From contig JAQVVK010000023.1 of NCBI GenBank assembly GCA_028698975.1, positions 1-17,353 of the forward strand: DNA of 17,353 bases, written 5' to 3'. The position numbers were made by a program, and so were the translations under genes. Below, piece by piece: positions 1-7,470 of this stretch. This DNA comes from Victivallaceae bacterium (GTDB lineage Bacteria > Verrucomicrobiota > Lentisphaeria > Victivallales > Victivallaceae). The number at the start of each line of letters is the position of its first letter. Positions within the stretch are counted from its first letter, which is position 1. Under the pieces are notes generated by a model. The model saw only the letters and a program-made list of their open reading frames with translations. It did not search any database and was not told the origin of the DNA.

Positions 1-68
1 TCGCCTTTCAATCCTTGCAACACGATTGCCAACTTTTCTTTGCCCGTCCATTGTTTCTTTGCGCCCAT
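1..68 (-). CDS. IS3-type transposase OrfA, 5' end only (runs off the left edge)
   Basis: Reading the minus strand from an ATG at 68 gives MGAKKQWTGKEKLAIVLQGL followed by KG, then the window edge. This is the usual start of the helix-turn-helix OrfA of IS3-family elements (HTH_Tnp_1), which binds the element ends and is normally joined to OrfB by frameshifting. An AAAGGAG ribosome binding site lies 6 nt upstream of the ATG. Only 22 codons are visible, so whether the element is complete cannot be judged. The IS end should lie some tens of bases upstream of the ATG (about 100-120) but was not pinned down. Confidence 0.75.
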   Translation of the reverse strand, partial: MGAKKQWTGKEKLAIVLQGLKG

Positions 69-351
69 CGGAGACTCCTTTCTGACACTCTCTTAATTTA
101 GCACAAGTTTCAATGGGGGCAATATACTTGCTTACTCACAAAAACCTTGTTATAGACAAAACTTTTGATCCAATCTTCTCGCTTTGCCACGGCAAATGCT
201 CCGCACAGCCACGGGGGATAAATAGCGGGTGGCGTTAAGCCGCCCCCCTGCACCCATTACATCGGGCTGTTATCGGCTGATTGGCAATCGGCAAGGCCCA
301 ATAGGGGTAGTTGCGGCTTGCGCTTCCCCCCCTTATCGTTTTTACGCGAAA
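69..351. other. Non-coding spacer between the transposase and GH31 genes
   Basis: No gene-like frame with a start and ribosome binding site was found on either strand. The spacer holds copy A of a dispersed repeat (about 130-237) and short GC-rich inverted repeats, including a GATT/AATC arm pair near 280. Positions 69 to about 115 are probably the end of the IS element upstream of orfA. Confidence 0.6.
130..237. repeat. Dispersed intergenic repeat, copy A
   Basis: An 11-bp block GCTTACTCACA (130-140), a 15-bp gap, then a 25-bp block at 156-180 that starts ACAAAACTTTTGATCC recur at 14286-14336 with identical spacing and one mismatch. A degenerate form of the core found near 14125 and 14351 follows at 195-212. 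The arms GCCAC (208-212) and GTGGC (229-233) can pair and are followed by GTTA. In copy B the arms are GCCGC and GCGGC, also followed by GTTA, so one base pair has changed on both sides. Confidence 0.6.
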
Positions 352-377
352 TTATCGTTGACACGATAATATTATCG
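351..377. repeat. Three-armed TTATCG palindrome at the GH31 stop codon
   Basis: ATTATCG (351-357), CGATAAT (364-370) and ATTATCG (371-377) form two competing inverted repeats. One is an 8-bp stem, ATTATCGT/ACGATAAT, with a 4-nt loop; the other is a perfect 14-bp palindrome (364-377). The GH31 stop codon (352-354) lies inside. The structure could end GH31 transcription, but no U-tract follows on the minus strand, so the role is uncertain. Confidence 0.4.
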
Positions 378-2931
378 CCCGCGCCTTGGTCGCCGCTTTA
401 GTGCGGAAGCCGGGCGCGGTTTTCTTTTCCGAGGCGGCGGCAAGTTTATCCATCTCCGAAGCAAGACCGGGCAATTTTGCCTCGATCAACGCCATTTCAG
501 AATAAAAGACCGCCGGATCAAGCGAAATCCGCACCGCAGCGTGTGAAAGCTGCTGCCCCAACCGCTCGTCACTGTCCGTCACCACCGCTCCACCCATGCT
601 GTTATGCAGCGTGGCAACGCGTTTCAGACGGCGGAAACGAGCCGCCACCCCGGCTGCCGCCGAATAGAAATCATTTGAACCGAAGTTGAATTTCAACTCC
701 GCACCGGCGTCGATATCGACTCCCGGCATTCTTACGACAATGCGGCACTCCGCCCCGTCGTAACGCCAGACAGCGGTATTTTCTCCGTCCTTGAAGCGAT
801 AGACTCGCGGAATGCGGTGTCCATTATAACTTACATGCACCGGCGGCACACAGCCGGGCAAACTCACTTCGAGATTGCGGATTTGCTCGAACCCGTCAAA
901 CCCCTTGCCGGTGTGGACAACCCCGACCGTGCGCACCCGGCCGCGGGTACGATGGGTCATGTGGATAAAAGTAAATCCGCCATTGCGGTAATCGGTGCTT
1001 ATTCCATCGTCCTCATACATGTCATAATCGCCGGATTCGCCCGGATATACCGTGACCGCAAGATTTTTCCAACATTTCTCATTGAGACGGCGACAGTCAA
1101 ACGTACCCGGCACGATCGCGCCGCGACGCACAAAGACCGGTACTTCTTCAAGCCGGTAACTCTTTTCCACCGTGCGCCGCCCACTCTCGAAACAGCCAAA
1201 TACCGTGTCATACCATTCTCCGGCAGGCAGATAGCTCTTTTGCGCGATCTCTTCGCTCTCCGGCTCGACCGGCGCGACAACCGGGTTGACGATCATGCCG
1301 GAGCCGAAACCGTACTCCTGATCGTGTTTATAACATTCGTCGTCCGACGGGTCGAAGTAATAAAGCGGACGGCACAAACTTATGCCGCTCCTGGTCGCCT
1401 CGGCCATTTCGCTGTAAATATAGGGCGTCATCTCGTACCGGCGGCGGATCGCTGCGGCCAGCAACAGGGAATACGGTTCGGCAAACGCCCACGGCCTCCG
1501 TTCGCCGAGCGGAGTTTTGGTGGTGTGGGTGCGCAGTATGGGCGAAAACGCACCAAACTGCGTCCAGCGCACATAACGCTCCGGGTCGCAGACGCCGAGA
1601 TGACCGCCGATGTCGTGACTCCAATAGCCGTAAAGCACATTGGCGGCGGTGGCGGTGAAATACACCTGATATGCCAGCGACGCCCAAGTGGAATAGGTGT
1701 CGCCCGAAAAACCGATCGCGTACCGCCCCGCGCCAATACCGCCGAACCGACTGAAAATGAGCGGCCGTTTCCGGTCGCGGCGGCCCAGCATATCTTCCCA
1801 GTGCAGCTGATTGATCCACGGCAGGGTGTCAAGTCCTTTCATGGCGGTCGATTCACCTTGCTGCCAATCCATCCACCAGAAATCGACGCCGCGCTTCTCC
1901 TCGGGATGATGCAGGATTTTGAAGTAATTGTCCATATACACCGGGTCGGTGATGTCAAACTTGACCCGGTCGGTCTTGGCCGGATCAAGCCCCATGGCCC
2001 GCGCCATTTCCTCAAAACGCTCTTCGTGTTTGCCGACACCGTCGGCCGGGTGCAAATTGAGGGTGATCTTGACGCCGCGTTCATGCAGACGCTTCAGGAA
2101 TCCGTCGGGGTCGGGGAAGTAACGCCGATCCCAAGTGTAGCCGGTCCACCCTTCCAAATGCCAATCCATATCGACCACCATCACATCGATCGGTATATCG
2201 TTATGGTCAAATCCATCCATCAATTCTTCGATCTCAAGGTCGCTGTACGCCCAGTAACGGCTCCACCAGTAGCCGAGCGTGTAACGCGGAGGCAGCGGCT
2301 GGCGGCCAAACACCTCCGCACCGTCATGCAGAGCCGCGGCAAAATCGTCGCCGTAAAAGAGAATATACCAATCCTGCCGCTCTCCGGCCGGGCGCGGGGC
2401 AACCCATTTACCCGAACCGTTTTTGTCGATGACGACCCGGGTCGAATCGTCGATCAGGCTCCAGCCGTCGCGTGAAATCAGTCCGTTGCAGAGTTTAACC
2501 GGTTCGCCTGGACACGATTCGGGGTGATCCATGTCGCACCGTTTCTCGCCGCCGTCGCATAGATCGAGGGTGCGGCAGCTGCCAAGCAGGTTGCCGGAGT
2601 CATCCATTCCGGGCTGCCAGAACTTTTTTTCGCCGCGTTGGGTAAAGGTGACTTTAAGGTTTTCGGCGGAGAATTTCTTGCCGTCTCCGGTAAGTTCGAT
2701 AAGCACATCGCCGGTGTCGATCACCAAGCCGGCGGCGGTTTTGCTTACTTTGAAAGCCACTTTACCGAGATCGCGGTTGACCACCGAAAGCGTCTGGCGA
2801 TCTTCAAACACGCCGTTTTCGCTCCACTCGAAGCGGATAAAACGCGACGTGATGATCGAAATGCGCACATTGGGCAGCGTAATCTGATTGGAAATGCGTC
2901 CGGGAGCGAGGTGAAATTTGCGTTCGTCCAT
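352..2931 (-). CDS. Glycoside hydrolase family 31 alpha-glycosidase
   Basis: An 859-residue retaining alpha-glycosidase of GH31, probably releasing alpha-linked glucose or xylose from oligosaccharides. The N-terminal beta-sandwich covers about residues 10-200. The barrel starts near 215 (PPRYTLGYWWSRY). The nucleophile is Asp355 in FWWMDWQQG and the likely acid/base is Asp411 in FSGDTYSTW, followed by YWSHDIGGHLG near 436-446. A beta-sandwich C-terminus follows from about 570, and the last 70 or so residues are rich in Ala, Lys and Arg and were not recognised. There is no signal peptide, so the enzyme is probably cytoplasmic. The start at 2931 fits the family N-terminus; an AAAGG lies about 12 nt upstream. 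The gene is divergent from an AraC regulator, its likely controller, and a decayed GH13 fragment ends 15 nt upstream. Substrate cannot be set from sequence. Confidence 0.93.
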   Translation of the reverse strand: MDERKFHLAPGRISNQITLPNVRISIITSRFIRFEWSENGVFEDRQTLSVVNRDLGKVAFKVSKTAAGLVIDTGDVLIELTGDGKKFSAENLKVTFTQRGEKKFWQPGMDDSGNLLGSCRTLDLCDGGEKRCDMDHPESCPGEPVKLCNGLISRDGWSLIDDSTRVVIDKNGSGKWVAPRPAGERQDWYILFYGDDFAAALHDGAEVFGRQPLPPRYTLGYWWSRYWAYSDLEIEELMDGFDHNDIPIDVMVVDMDWHLEGWTGYTWDRRYFPDPDGFLKRLHERGVKITLNLHPADGVGKHEERFEEMARAMGLDPAKTDRVKFDITDPVYMDNYFKILHHPEEKRGVDFWWMDWQQGESTAMKGLDTLPWINQLHWEDMLGRRDRKRPLIFSRFGGIGAGRYAIGFSGDTYSTWASLAYQVYFTATAANVLYGYWSHDIGGHLGVCDPERYVRWTQFGAFSPILRTHTTKTPLGERRPWAFAEPYSLLLAAAIRRRYEMTPYIYSEMAEATRSGISLCRPLYYFDPSDDECYKHDQEYGFGSGMIVNPVVAPVEPESEEIAQKSYLPAGEWYDTVFGCFESGRRTVEKSYRLEEVPVFVRRGAIVPGTFDCRRLNEKCWKNLAVTVYPGESGDYDMYEDDGISTDYRNGGFTFIHMTHRTRGRVRTVGVVHTGKGFDGFEQIRNLEVSLPGCVPPVHVSYNGHRIPRVYRFKDGENTAVWRYDGAECRIVVRMPGVDIDAGAELKFNFGSNDFYSAAAGVAARFRRLKRVATLHNSMGGAVVTDSDERLGQQLSHAAVRISLDPAVFYSEMALIEAKLPGLASEMDKLAAASEKKTAPGFRTKAATKARAIILSCQR

Positions 2932-2946
2932 AATATGCCAATACCT

Positions 2947-3081
2947 TTATATAATGATGTTGTTTTTGCCGATGAAACCTTTGAAACCGTCGATGCCGTG
3001 GCCATTGGAGACGCAGAAACATTGAGTCTAAATCTCGTAAATCACTGCGTTGTGAAACCATTCTGTAATTTGTCTTGCCAT
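2947..3081 (-). pseudogene. N-terminal remnant of a GH13 (alpha-amylase/trehalose synthase type) gene
   Basis: From an ATG at 3081 with a strong AAAAGGAG site 7 nt upstream, the frame reads MARQITEWFHNAVIYEI, then TAG (3028-3030), then in the same frame TQCFCV and SNGHGIDGFKGFIGK, ending at TAA (2947-2949). GH13 enzymes of the TreS and alpha-glucosidase groups begin with W(F/Y)xxAVIYEIYVxxFxDSNGDGIGDFxG, and the spacing here is exact. The amber codon sits where Tyr is expected, consistent with TAT or TAC to TAG. About 44 codons survive, out of roughly 500 or more in a full enzyme. The stop is 15 nt from the GH31 start, so either the rest was deleted or GH31 was the next gene. The intact ribosome binding site means a 17-residue leader peptide may still be made. 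Confidence 0.8.
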
Positions 3082-3114
3082 GAGCTGACTCCTTTTAAAA
3101 CAAAAGTAAAAAGC

Positions 3115-3200
3115 TGTGACATGTATAGTTTAATCCGGCGTAAACGCGTTTTCAAGTCGTCATATTGTGCCCTATGTGATATTATTTTTCCATTTGTGAC
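3115..3200. promoter_or_regulatory. Helically phased TGTGA(C/T) repeats, candidate AraC-type sites
   Basis: TGTGAC at 3115-3120, TGTGAT at 3175-3180 and TGTGAC at 3195-3200 lie on the same strand with start-to-start distances of 60 and 20 bp, both close to whole DNA turns. A related GGTGAC is at 3253-3258. AraC-family proteins commonly bind direct half-sites about 21 bp apart. The sites lie between the divergent AraC and GH31 genes. The assignment to that regulator is inferred. Confidence 0.35.
3127..3155 (-). promoter_or_regulatory. Candidate sigma-70 promoter for the GH13 remnant and GH31
   Basis: On the minus strand, TTGAAA (3155-3150) is followed after 17 bp by TAAACT (3132-3127). Transcription would start near 3120, about 40 nt upstream of the leader ATG at 3081. 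Motif matching only. Confidence 0.35.
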
Positions 3201-3203
3201 CAT

Positions 3204-3231
3204 TTGCAAATATGGCTGAACAAGCTATATT
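3204..3231 (+). promoter_or_regulatory. Candidate sigma-70 promoter for the AraC gene
   Basis: TTGCAA (3204-3209), a 16-bp spacer and TATATT (3226-3231) lie about 30 bp upstream of the AraC start. The TGTGAC at 3195-3200 abuts the -35 box, which would fit autoregulation. Motif matching only. Confidence 0.35.
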
Positions 3232-3261
3232 TATACTATTGGTTTGACATGAGGTGACATT

Positions 3262-4119
3262 ATGAGTGAAAGCTGGCTGGCGTATCTGGCCCGGGTGAGG
3301 AAGTGGCAGCTCACATTTGCGGTACACTGTGAATTTGGTTCGCTGCCAATGCCGCGCGAATTGGTTTACGAGCGGCAGGTGGGAGATTACCGGCAGGACG
3401 GGCGCAACCGTTTCCGCGAAGCCGGCGGTCAGTTGGTGGTAACCGTCAAAGGACGCGGGGGGCTGGCTCTATGCGGGGGGAAGCCGGTGGAACTCCGAGC
3501 TGGTGACGCATTTTTGCATAATCACCGCGACCCGGATGTCTGTTATTTTCTGCCGGCGGGGGCGGGCGGATGGGAATTTCTCTGGATATCGTTTGCCGGG
3601 GCCGCTTCCGAGCAGTTGATTTCGGAGATCAACCGCGCCTACGGTTATTTGTTTCGATTGCCGCTGGATTCCGGGCTGGTGCCGGAGCTTATGGAGTTGC
3701 GTCGTTTCGGGGGAACGGTGCGTGCGATGGCGCCTTTGGCGGCTGCGGAATTTGCCTTGCGAATACTGGCATCGGCGGCGGGGGGAGTTGAGAACGATCT
3801 GCGTATGAGTCCGTCGAGCCGGCTGGCGCAGAAGGCGCAGGAATTGATTGAAAGCAATCCGGGGGAGGAAAATTCGATCGGGTTGCTGGCGACGCGGCTG
3901 GGGGTCAGTCGGGAGCATTTGGCGCGGGTGTTCCGGGAGCGGACGGGAATGACGTTGCGGGGGTGTCTTGCAGAGCGAAGGTTGTGTTTGGGCAGGGAGT
4001 TGCTTTCTGCGGGGGAGTTCTCGGTGAAAGAAGTGGCGCAAAAGTGTGGATTTGGCAGTCAATCCGGTTTTTGCCGGGCATACCGTCGCCGTTTCGGGTC
4101 ATCGCCGGGCGGTCGTTAA
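3262..4119 (+). CDS. AraC-family transcriptional regulator, divergent from GH31
   Basis: A 285-residue regulator. Residues about 25-110 form a cupin-like sensing half (AGDAFLHNHRDPDVCYFLPA is typical of AraC sugar sensors). Residues about 190-285 carry the double helix-turn-helix: first helix pair around LLATRLGVSREHLARVFRE, second around VKEVAQKCGFGSQSGFCRAYRRRFG. The ATG at 3262 follows GAGGTG 7 nt upstream. The divergent layout, shared 330-bp regulatory region and phased repeats suggest that it controls the GH31 unit, formerly GH13, in response to a sugar; the ligand is unknown. It ends in SSPGGR without the longer tail of many relatives. Family assignment is secure, the target is inferred. 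Confidence 0.92.
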   Translation: MSESWLAYLARVRKWQLTFAVHCEFGSLPMPRELVYERQVGDYRQDGRNRFREAGGQLVVTVKGRGGLALCGGKPVELRAGDAFLHNHRDPDVCYFLPAGAGGWEFLWISFAGAASEQLISEINRAYGYLFRLPLDSGLVPELMELRRFGGTVRAMAPLAAAEFALRILASAAGGVENDLRMSPSSRLAQKAQELIESNPGEENSIGLLATRLGVSREHLARVFRERTGMTLRGCLAERRLCLGRELLSAGEFSVKEVAQKCGFGSQSGFCRAYRRRFGSSPGGR

Positions 4120-4190
4120 GAGCCCTTTATATTGTAGTAAATGCCCTGCCCAACCGCCGCGCTGATGTCGCCAAACTTATGCTTTACCAT
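4116..4190 (-). CDS. Possible 24-residue small ORF overlapping a repeat copy
   Basis: ATG at 4190 with AGGAAGG 5 nt upstream encodes MVKHKFGDISAAVGQGIYYN then IKGS, ending at 4116. Its stop overlaps the stop of the convergent AraC gene. The strong ribosome binding site is the only positive evidence. The middle of the frame lies over repeat copy C, and repeat copy B at 14125-14148 read on the minus strand gives a similar string, AAAGQSI. It could be a chance frame or the start of a decayed gene. Confidence 0.2.
   Translation of the reverse strand: MVKHKFGDISAAVGQGIYYNIKGS
4140..4161. repeat. Dispersed intergenic repeat, copy C (core only)
   Basis: This 22-bp stretch matches the core at 14127-14148 and 14353-14374 at 19 of 22 positions. 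It lies just after the AraC stop, as the other copies lie between genes. The rest of this spacer (4120-4325) is AT-rich and shows no other gene. Confidence 0.45.
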
Positions 4191-4325
4191 GTTTTCCTTC
4201 CTATTCGAATGAAAAGCTATTTGATTTTTTTAAAAAAAACCTTGTATTGATATTATGACAAGTTGTGGACGATAGAGGAGTCGCCCACTCCAACAATGCA
4301 CGTCATTGCGTATAGGAGGAGTATC

Positions 4326-5771
4326 ATGCAAAAAACATTTCTATCTCTTGTTTTCGGGCTGGCGGTCAGCCCCCTGTGGGCCTTAATGCCCATGGACGCC
4401 GACCCCGCCACCACCCAAACTCTACATTTTATCCAAGACGACGCTCAAGATTATATGGTCTCCAAAATCTATAATCTTAAATATGTCCAGGCCAACGACG
4501 TTACCCCGTTCGTCATGGGCATTGTCATGCGATATAATATGAATTCCATCGTGAACTGCATTGAATACGGTGCCAACAATTCTCAAATGCTTACCGTTAC
4601 CTGCCCGGTCAAAATGATGCCGTATGTCGATGACTTTATCGCAAAAGTCGATCGCAACATCCCCCTCGACGGCAAAGAACCCGGCGAAATTATCAAAGGC
4701 ACCGGCATTACTCGCGCAGTTTATCGCCCGCTCTACCGCTCCGGTCAAGCCCTGCTCAATGTTCTGGTCAACAGCGTTATCGGCGAGGGTCCGTACGGAT
4801 CAGTCTATGCATGGGACGCCAACTCCAACCAGATTTACTGGAAAGACAACAGCTCAAATACTTCGTATGTCTTTCAATTTTTAGCCTACCTCGACCGCCC
4901 CGCCCCCCAAATCAATTTTACTTTTACCCTATATGAAGTCCGCGAAAGCACCATGCGCGACATCGGTATCGACTATCTGACGTGGAAAAACGGCCCCGGC
5001 CTGAACATCTTTCAAACCGCTTTCGACGCTTTCAGCGTCACTTCAGGCGGCACCGCCGCAGTACAGGCCTTGTCCGGGCCGGCCGGCGGCTTCTTTTTTG
5101 CACCCCAATTCGACGCGAGTTTCATCCGTATTCTCGCCCAGTCGGGTGACGCCAAAGTCAAAAACGTCGCCAATATGACCGTATCAAACTCCGATACCAA
5201 GAGCTATTCGCTCTACTTCAACCCGCAACTTCAGAATATCATCAAATCCAACAACGACCAGACCAGCGTAACCACATCCAACATCAATACCGCCACCACC
5301 CTCAATCAGGTGTATGTGCAGATCAATCAACCCATCGTCAACATTCATTACGGCCAAAGTCAGGCCGGTTACCCGTCGGGTGAAGCCTTCGACGTCGCCA
5401 ACTACACTCCGGGCGCGGTCGCCAAATTCCCCGGCACCGTCTTCTTCAACTATAACGTGCAGACCGCCAACGTGGTCGAACGCAACAACGTCGGGGCCGA
5501 ACTCATCGACACCACCAACATTTCCAGCAGCGCGCTTATTTCGCTCGGCAAAGACATCATCATCGCCCAGTGGGACGCCGAACAGGACGTCGAACAGGTC
5601 ATCGGCGTACCGTGGCTCTCGGATATACCGATTCTGAAATATTTGTTCAGCACCACTACCACCAACCGGGAAAAGACCCATCTTTACCTCACGCTTTCCG
5701 TCGAACTGCTGGATACGATGAGAAGCAACTTCCCCGGGTTCCCCTCCGGCGAACTCAAGAAAATAAAGTGA
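4326..5771 (+). CDS. Secretin-like outer membrane protein (first of pair)
   Basis: A 481-residue exported protein. A signal peptide (MQKTFLSLVFGLAVSPLWA) covers residues 1 to about 20. Residues about 45-110 resemble a secretin N domain (IYNLKYVQANDVTPFV through MPYVDDFIAKVDR), and a second N-like unit spans about 135-190. The secretin C-domain runs from about 195 to 465 and ends in the family signature GVPWLSDIPILKYLF at 427-441. Secretins form multimeric gates in the outer membrane for type II secretion or type IV pili. The start at 4326 is chosen because an AGGAGG site lies just upstream and the signal peptide begins there; an upstream ATG at 4263 has neither. The next gene starts 13 bp downstream. 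The protein is shorter than typical GspD (about 650 residues) and no other secretion gene is nearby, so a true gate function is inferred. Confidence 0.8.
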   Translation: MQKTFLSLVFGLAVSPLWALMPMDADPATTQTLHFIQDDAQDYMVSKIYNLKYVQANDVTPFVMGIVMRYNMNSIVNCIEYGANNSQMLTVTCPVKMMPYVDDFIAKVDRNIPLDGKEPGEIIKGTGITRAVYRPLYRSGQALLNVLVNSVIGEGPYGSVYAWDANSNQIYWKDNSSNTSYVFQFLAYLDRPAPQINFTFTLYEVRESTMRDIGIDYLTWKNGPGLNIFQTAFDAFSVTSGGTAAVQALSGPAGGFFFAPQFDASFIRILAQSGDAKVKNVANMTVSNSDTKSYSLYFNPQLQNIIKSNNDQTSVTTSNINTATTLNQVYVQINQPIVNIHYGQSQAGYPSGEAFDVANYTPGAVAKFPGTVFFNYNVQTANVVERNNVGAELIDTTNISSSALISLGKDIIIAQWDAEQDVEQVIGVPWLSDIPILKYLFSTTTTNREKTHLYLTLSVELLDTMRSNFPGFPSGELKKIK

Positions 5772-5784
5772 CGGAGGCATAACT

Positions 5785-7470
5785 ATGAAAAAAACATCAT
5801 TATTTGTTTCATTTACCGCCTTGCTCTGCTCCACCGCGTCGGCGGTCATCGTGCCGGGTGTCCCGCGTGACACCAACACCAACAACACCGGCGGATACGA
5901 CGGCACCCGGGTCGAAGCGCAGCTTCTGGTATCGGTCAAGGACAACACCAAAGTGGTGCATTTCATCCGCGACAACAACGACCCGCGTGTGGTTACCAAG
6001 ACCTACATCCTAAAACACGTCGACGCCTACGAATTCCGCGATTACCTGCGCCAGATGGTACAGGCCAAACGGGTCGGCAACACCACTTTACAGCAGCAAT
6101 ACCCGTCAAACACCACCACCGCGCCGATCGAAGCCACCGTCAGTGCGCCGGAACTTGCGCCGGTCAACGCTCAACCAAGTTACAGCCCGACGGCACAGCT
6201 TGGCAGCAACACCGCCGTCGAATGTCTTAAATATCTTGACGGCACCGGTCTGCTGTTGGTCAGTGCCGAAGAATACCGTTTTAAGGACAGTGAAAACGGC
6301 ATCGGCATCGATTCGCTGGTCGCCATGCTTGACAATCCGGCTCTGGGCGCGATCAACTACGGTTCGCAAATGTTCATCTACATGCCGAAATTCGTCCCCG
6401 CCCGCAACCTCATGCCGCTCATCGAAAACGTCGGCATGAACATCAGCGACGTCACCGAATTATGGCAGGGACAGGACTTGGTCGCATACGACCCCGACCT
6501 CAACTGGCTGATCTTCGACGTTGAAAACTATTCCTGCTACAACATCGCGACCATGCTGGCCAAATACGACGTGCCGATCCCCCAAGTGCGGCTCCGAGTG
6601 TCGGTTTACGAAGTCTATTCCGAAAACGACGACAAGATCGGCATCGATTTCCAGTCGTGGAAAAACAACGAAGGCGTCGATTTCTTCTCGGTCGGCGGCC
6701 GTTATCGCAACAACTGGGCCGCGATTTACAGCGCCGGTGACGGGCTAAACCGCGGTTATGGTTCGGAACGCACGAGCTTCTACAACTTCAACCCCAAGTG
6801 GAACACCCGCTACATCGACTTTCTGGTCAGCAAGGGCCACGCCAAACTTATGCACTCGGGTGAACTATGCATCAGAAACAACAACCCCGCCTCGCTCGCC
6901 CGCACCACCCAGATATTCTACATCGACGTAAGTCAGGACGCGGTCGGCAGCACCACCACCCCGGACGACGGCGTCGGCCCGTACAAACTTCTGGCCGATA
7001 TTGTCAACAAAGTGTTTTCCACCGACCCGAATTACCCGGTGGCCAAAGGCAAGCAGCAGATCACCACCCAGTCGTCGACGTTTGGATTCACGCTCACGGT
7101 GAACAACGCCTCGGTAAATCTCAAAGAGACGCGCTTCAACATCACGCTGTCCAACACCAGTTTGATCGGTTTTCAGTCAAACGGCGCGCCGCGCATCTCT
7201 CCCGGAAACGTGGTCACTCAGGACGTCAGTCTGCCGCACGGCAAAAACCGTTTCGTCATCGGCGGCCTCACCAAGCAGGAGGAAGTCACCTCCAAGACCG
7301 GTGTGCCGTGGCTGATGGAAGTGCCCTGGCTGGGGTATCTTTTCAGCAGCGTCTCGACCTCGATCAAGAACGCCGAACTTCTGGTGGTCGCCGAGTGCGA
7401 TTGGGAATCGCCCTCCGACAACAGTTTCGTCAACCGCAGCATTTACCGTACAAAGGGGCAGGCATTATGA
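5785..7470 (+). CDS. Secretin-like outer membrane protein (second of pair)
   Basis: A 561-residue paralogue of the preceding protein. The signal peptide is MKKTSLFVSFTALLCSTASA. Residues about 55-105 (VVHFIRDNNDPRVVTKTYIL through DYLRQMVQ) match the first paralogue's LHFIQDD and KIYNLKYVQ segment, and RVSVYEVYSENDDKIGIDFQ matches its FTLYEVRESTMRDIGIDYL. The C-terminal secretin signature GVPWLMEVPWLGYLF is at about 506-520. It carries an extra segment near residues 100-160 rich in Gln, Thr and Pro. A GGAGG site lies 7 nt upstream of the ATG. The stop overlaps the next gene's start as ATGA, so the three genes are probably translated together. Whether the two paralogues form one mixed ring or two rings cannot be told. 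Confidence 0.8.
   Translation: MKKTSLFVSFTALLCSTASAVIVPGVPRDTNTNNTGGYDGTRVEAQLLVSVKDNTKVVHFIRDNNDPRVVTKTYILKHVDAYEFRDYLRQMVQAKRVGNTTLQQQYPSNTTTAPIEATVSAPELAPVNAQPSYSPTAQLGSNTAVECLKYLDGTGLLLVSAEEYRFKDSENGIGIDSLVAMLDNPALGAINYGSQMFIYMPKFVPARNLMPLIENVGMNISDVTELWQGQDLVAYDPDLNWLIFDVENYSCYNIATMLAKYDVPIPQVRLRVSVYEVYSENDDKIGIDFQSWKNNEGVDFFSVGGRYRNNWAAIYSAGDGLNRGYGSERTSFYNFNPKWNTRYIDFLVSKGHAKLMHSGELCIRNNNPASLARTTQIFYIDVSQDAVGSTTTPDDGVGPYKLLADIVNKVFSTDPNYPVAKGKQQITTQSSTFGFTLTVNNASVNLKETRFNITLSNTSLIGFQSNGAPRISPGNVVTQDVSLPHGKNRFVIGGLTKQEEVTSKTGVPWLMEVPWLGYLFSSVSTSIKNAELLVVAECDWESPSDNSFVNRSIYRTKGQAL

Noticed and set aside
817..2475. Long open frame of 552 codons on the plus strand
   Set aside because: Antisense to GH31, no recognisable protein and no ribosome binding site; it arises from the GC-rich codon pattern of the real gene.
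3028..3030. Recoded amber codon (read-through) in the GH13 fragment
   Set aside because: The frame ends 27 codons later at TAA, so read-through could not give an enzyme; a decayed gene is simpler.
4263..4325. Earlier ATG for the first secretin
   Set aside because: It adds a non-hydrophobic leader before the signal peptide and lacks a ribosome binding site, while 4326 has AGGAGG.
5184..5999. Minus-strand open frame of 271 codons
   Set aside because: Antisense to both secretin genes, without domain signals; the plus-strand secretins have signal peptides and family motifs.
6867..7466. Upstream extension of the lipoprotein frame inside the second secretin gene
   Set aside because: The extension overlaps a well-supported gene, and the signal peptide and ribosome binding site mark a start at 7467 or 7470.
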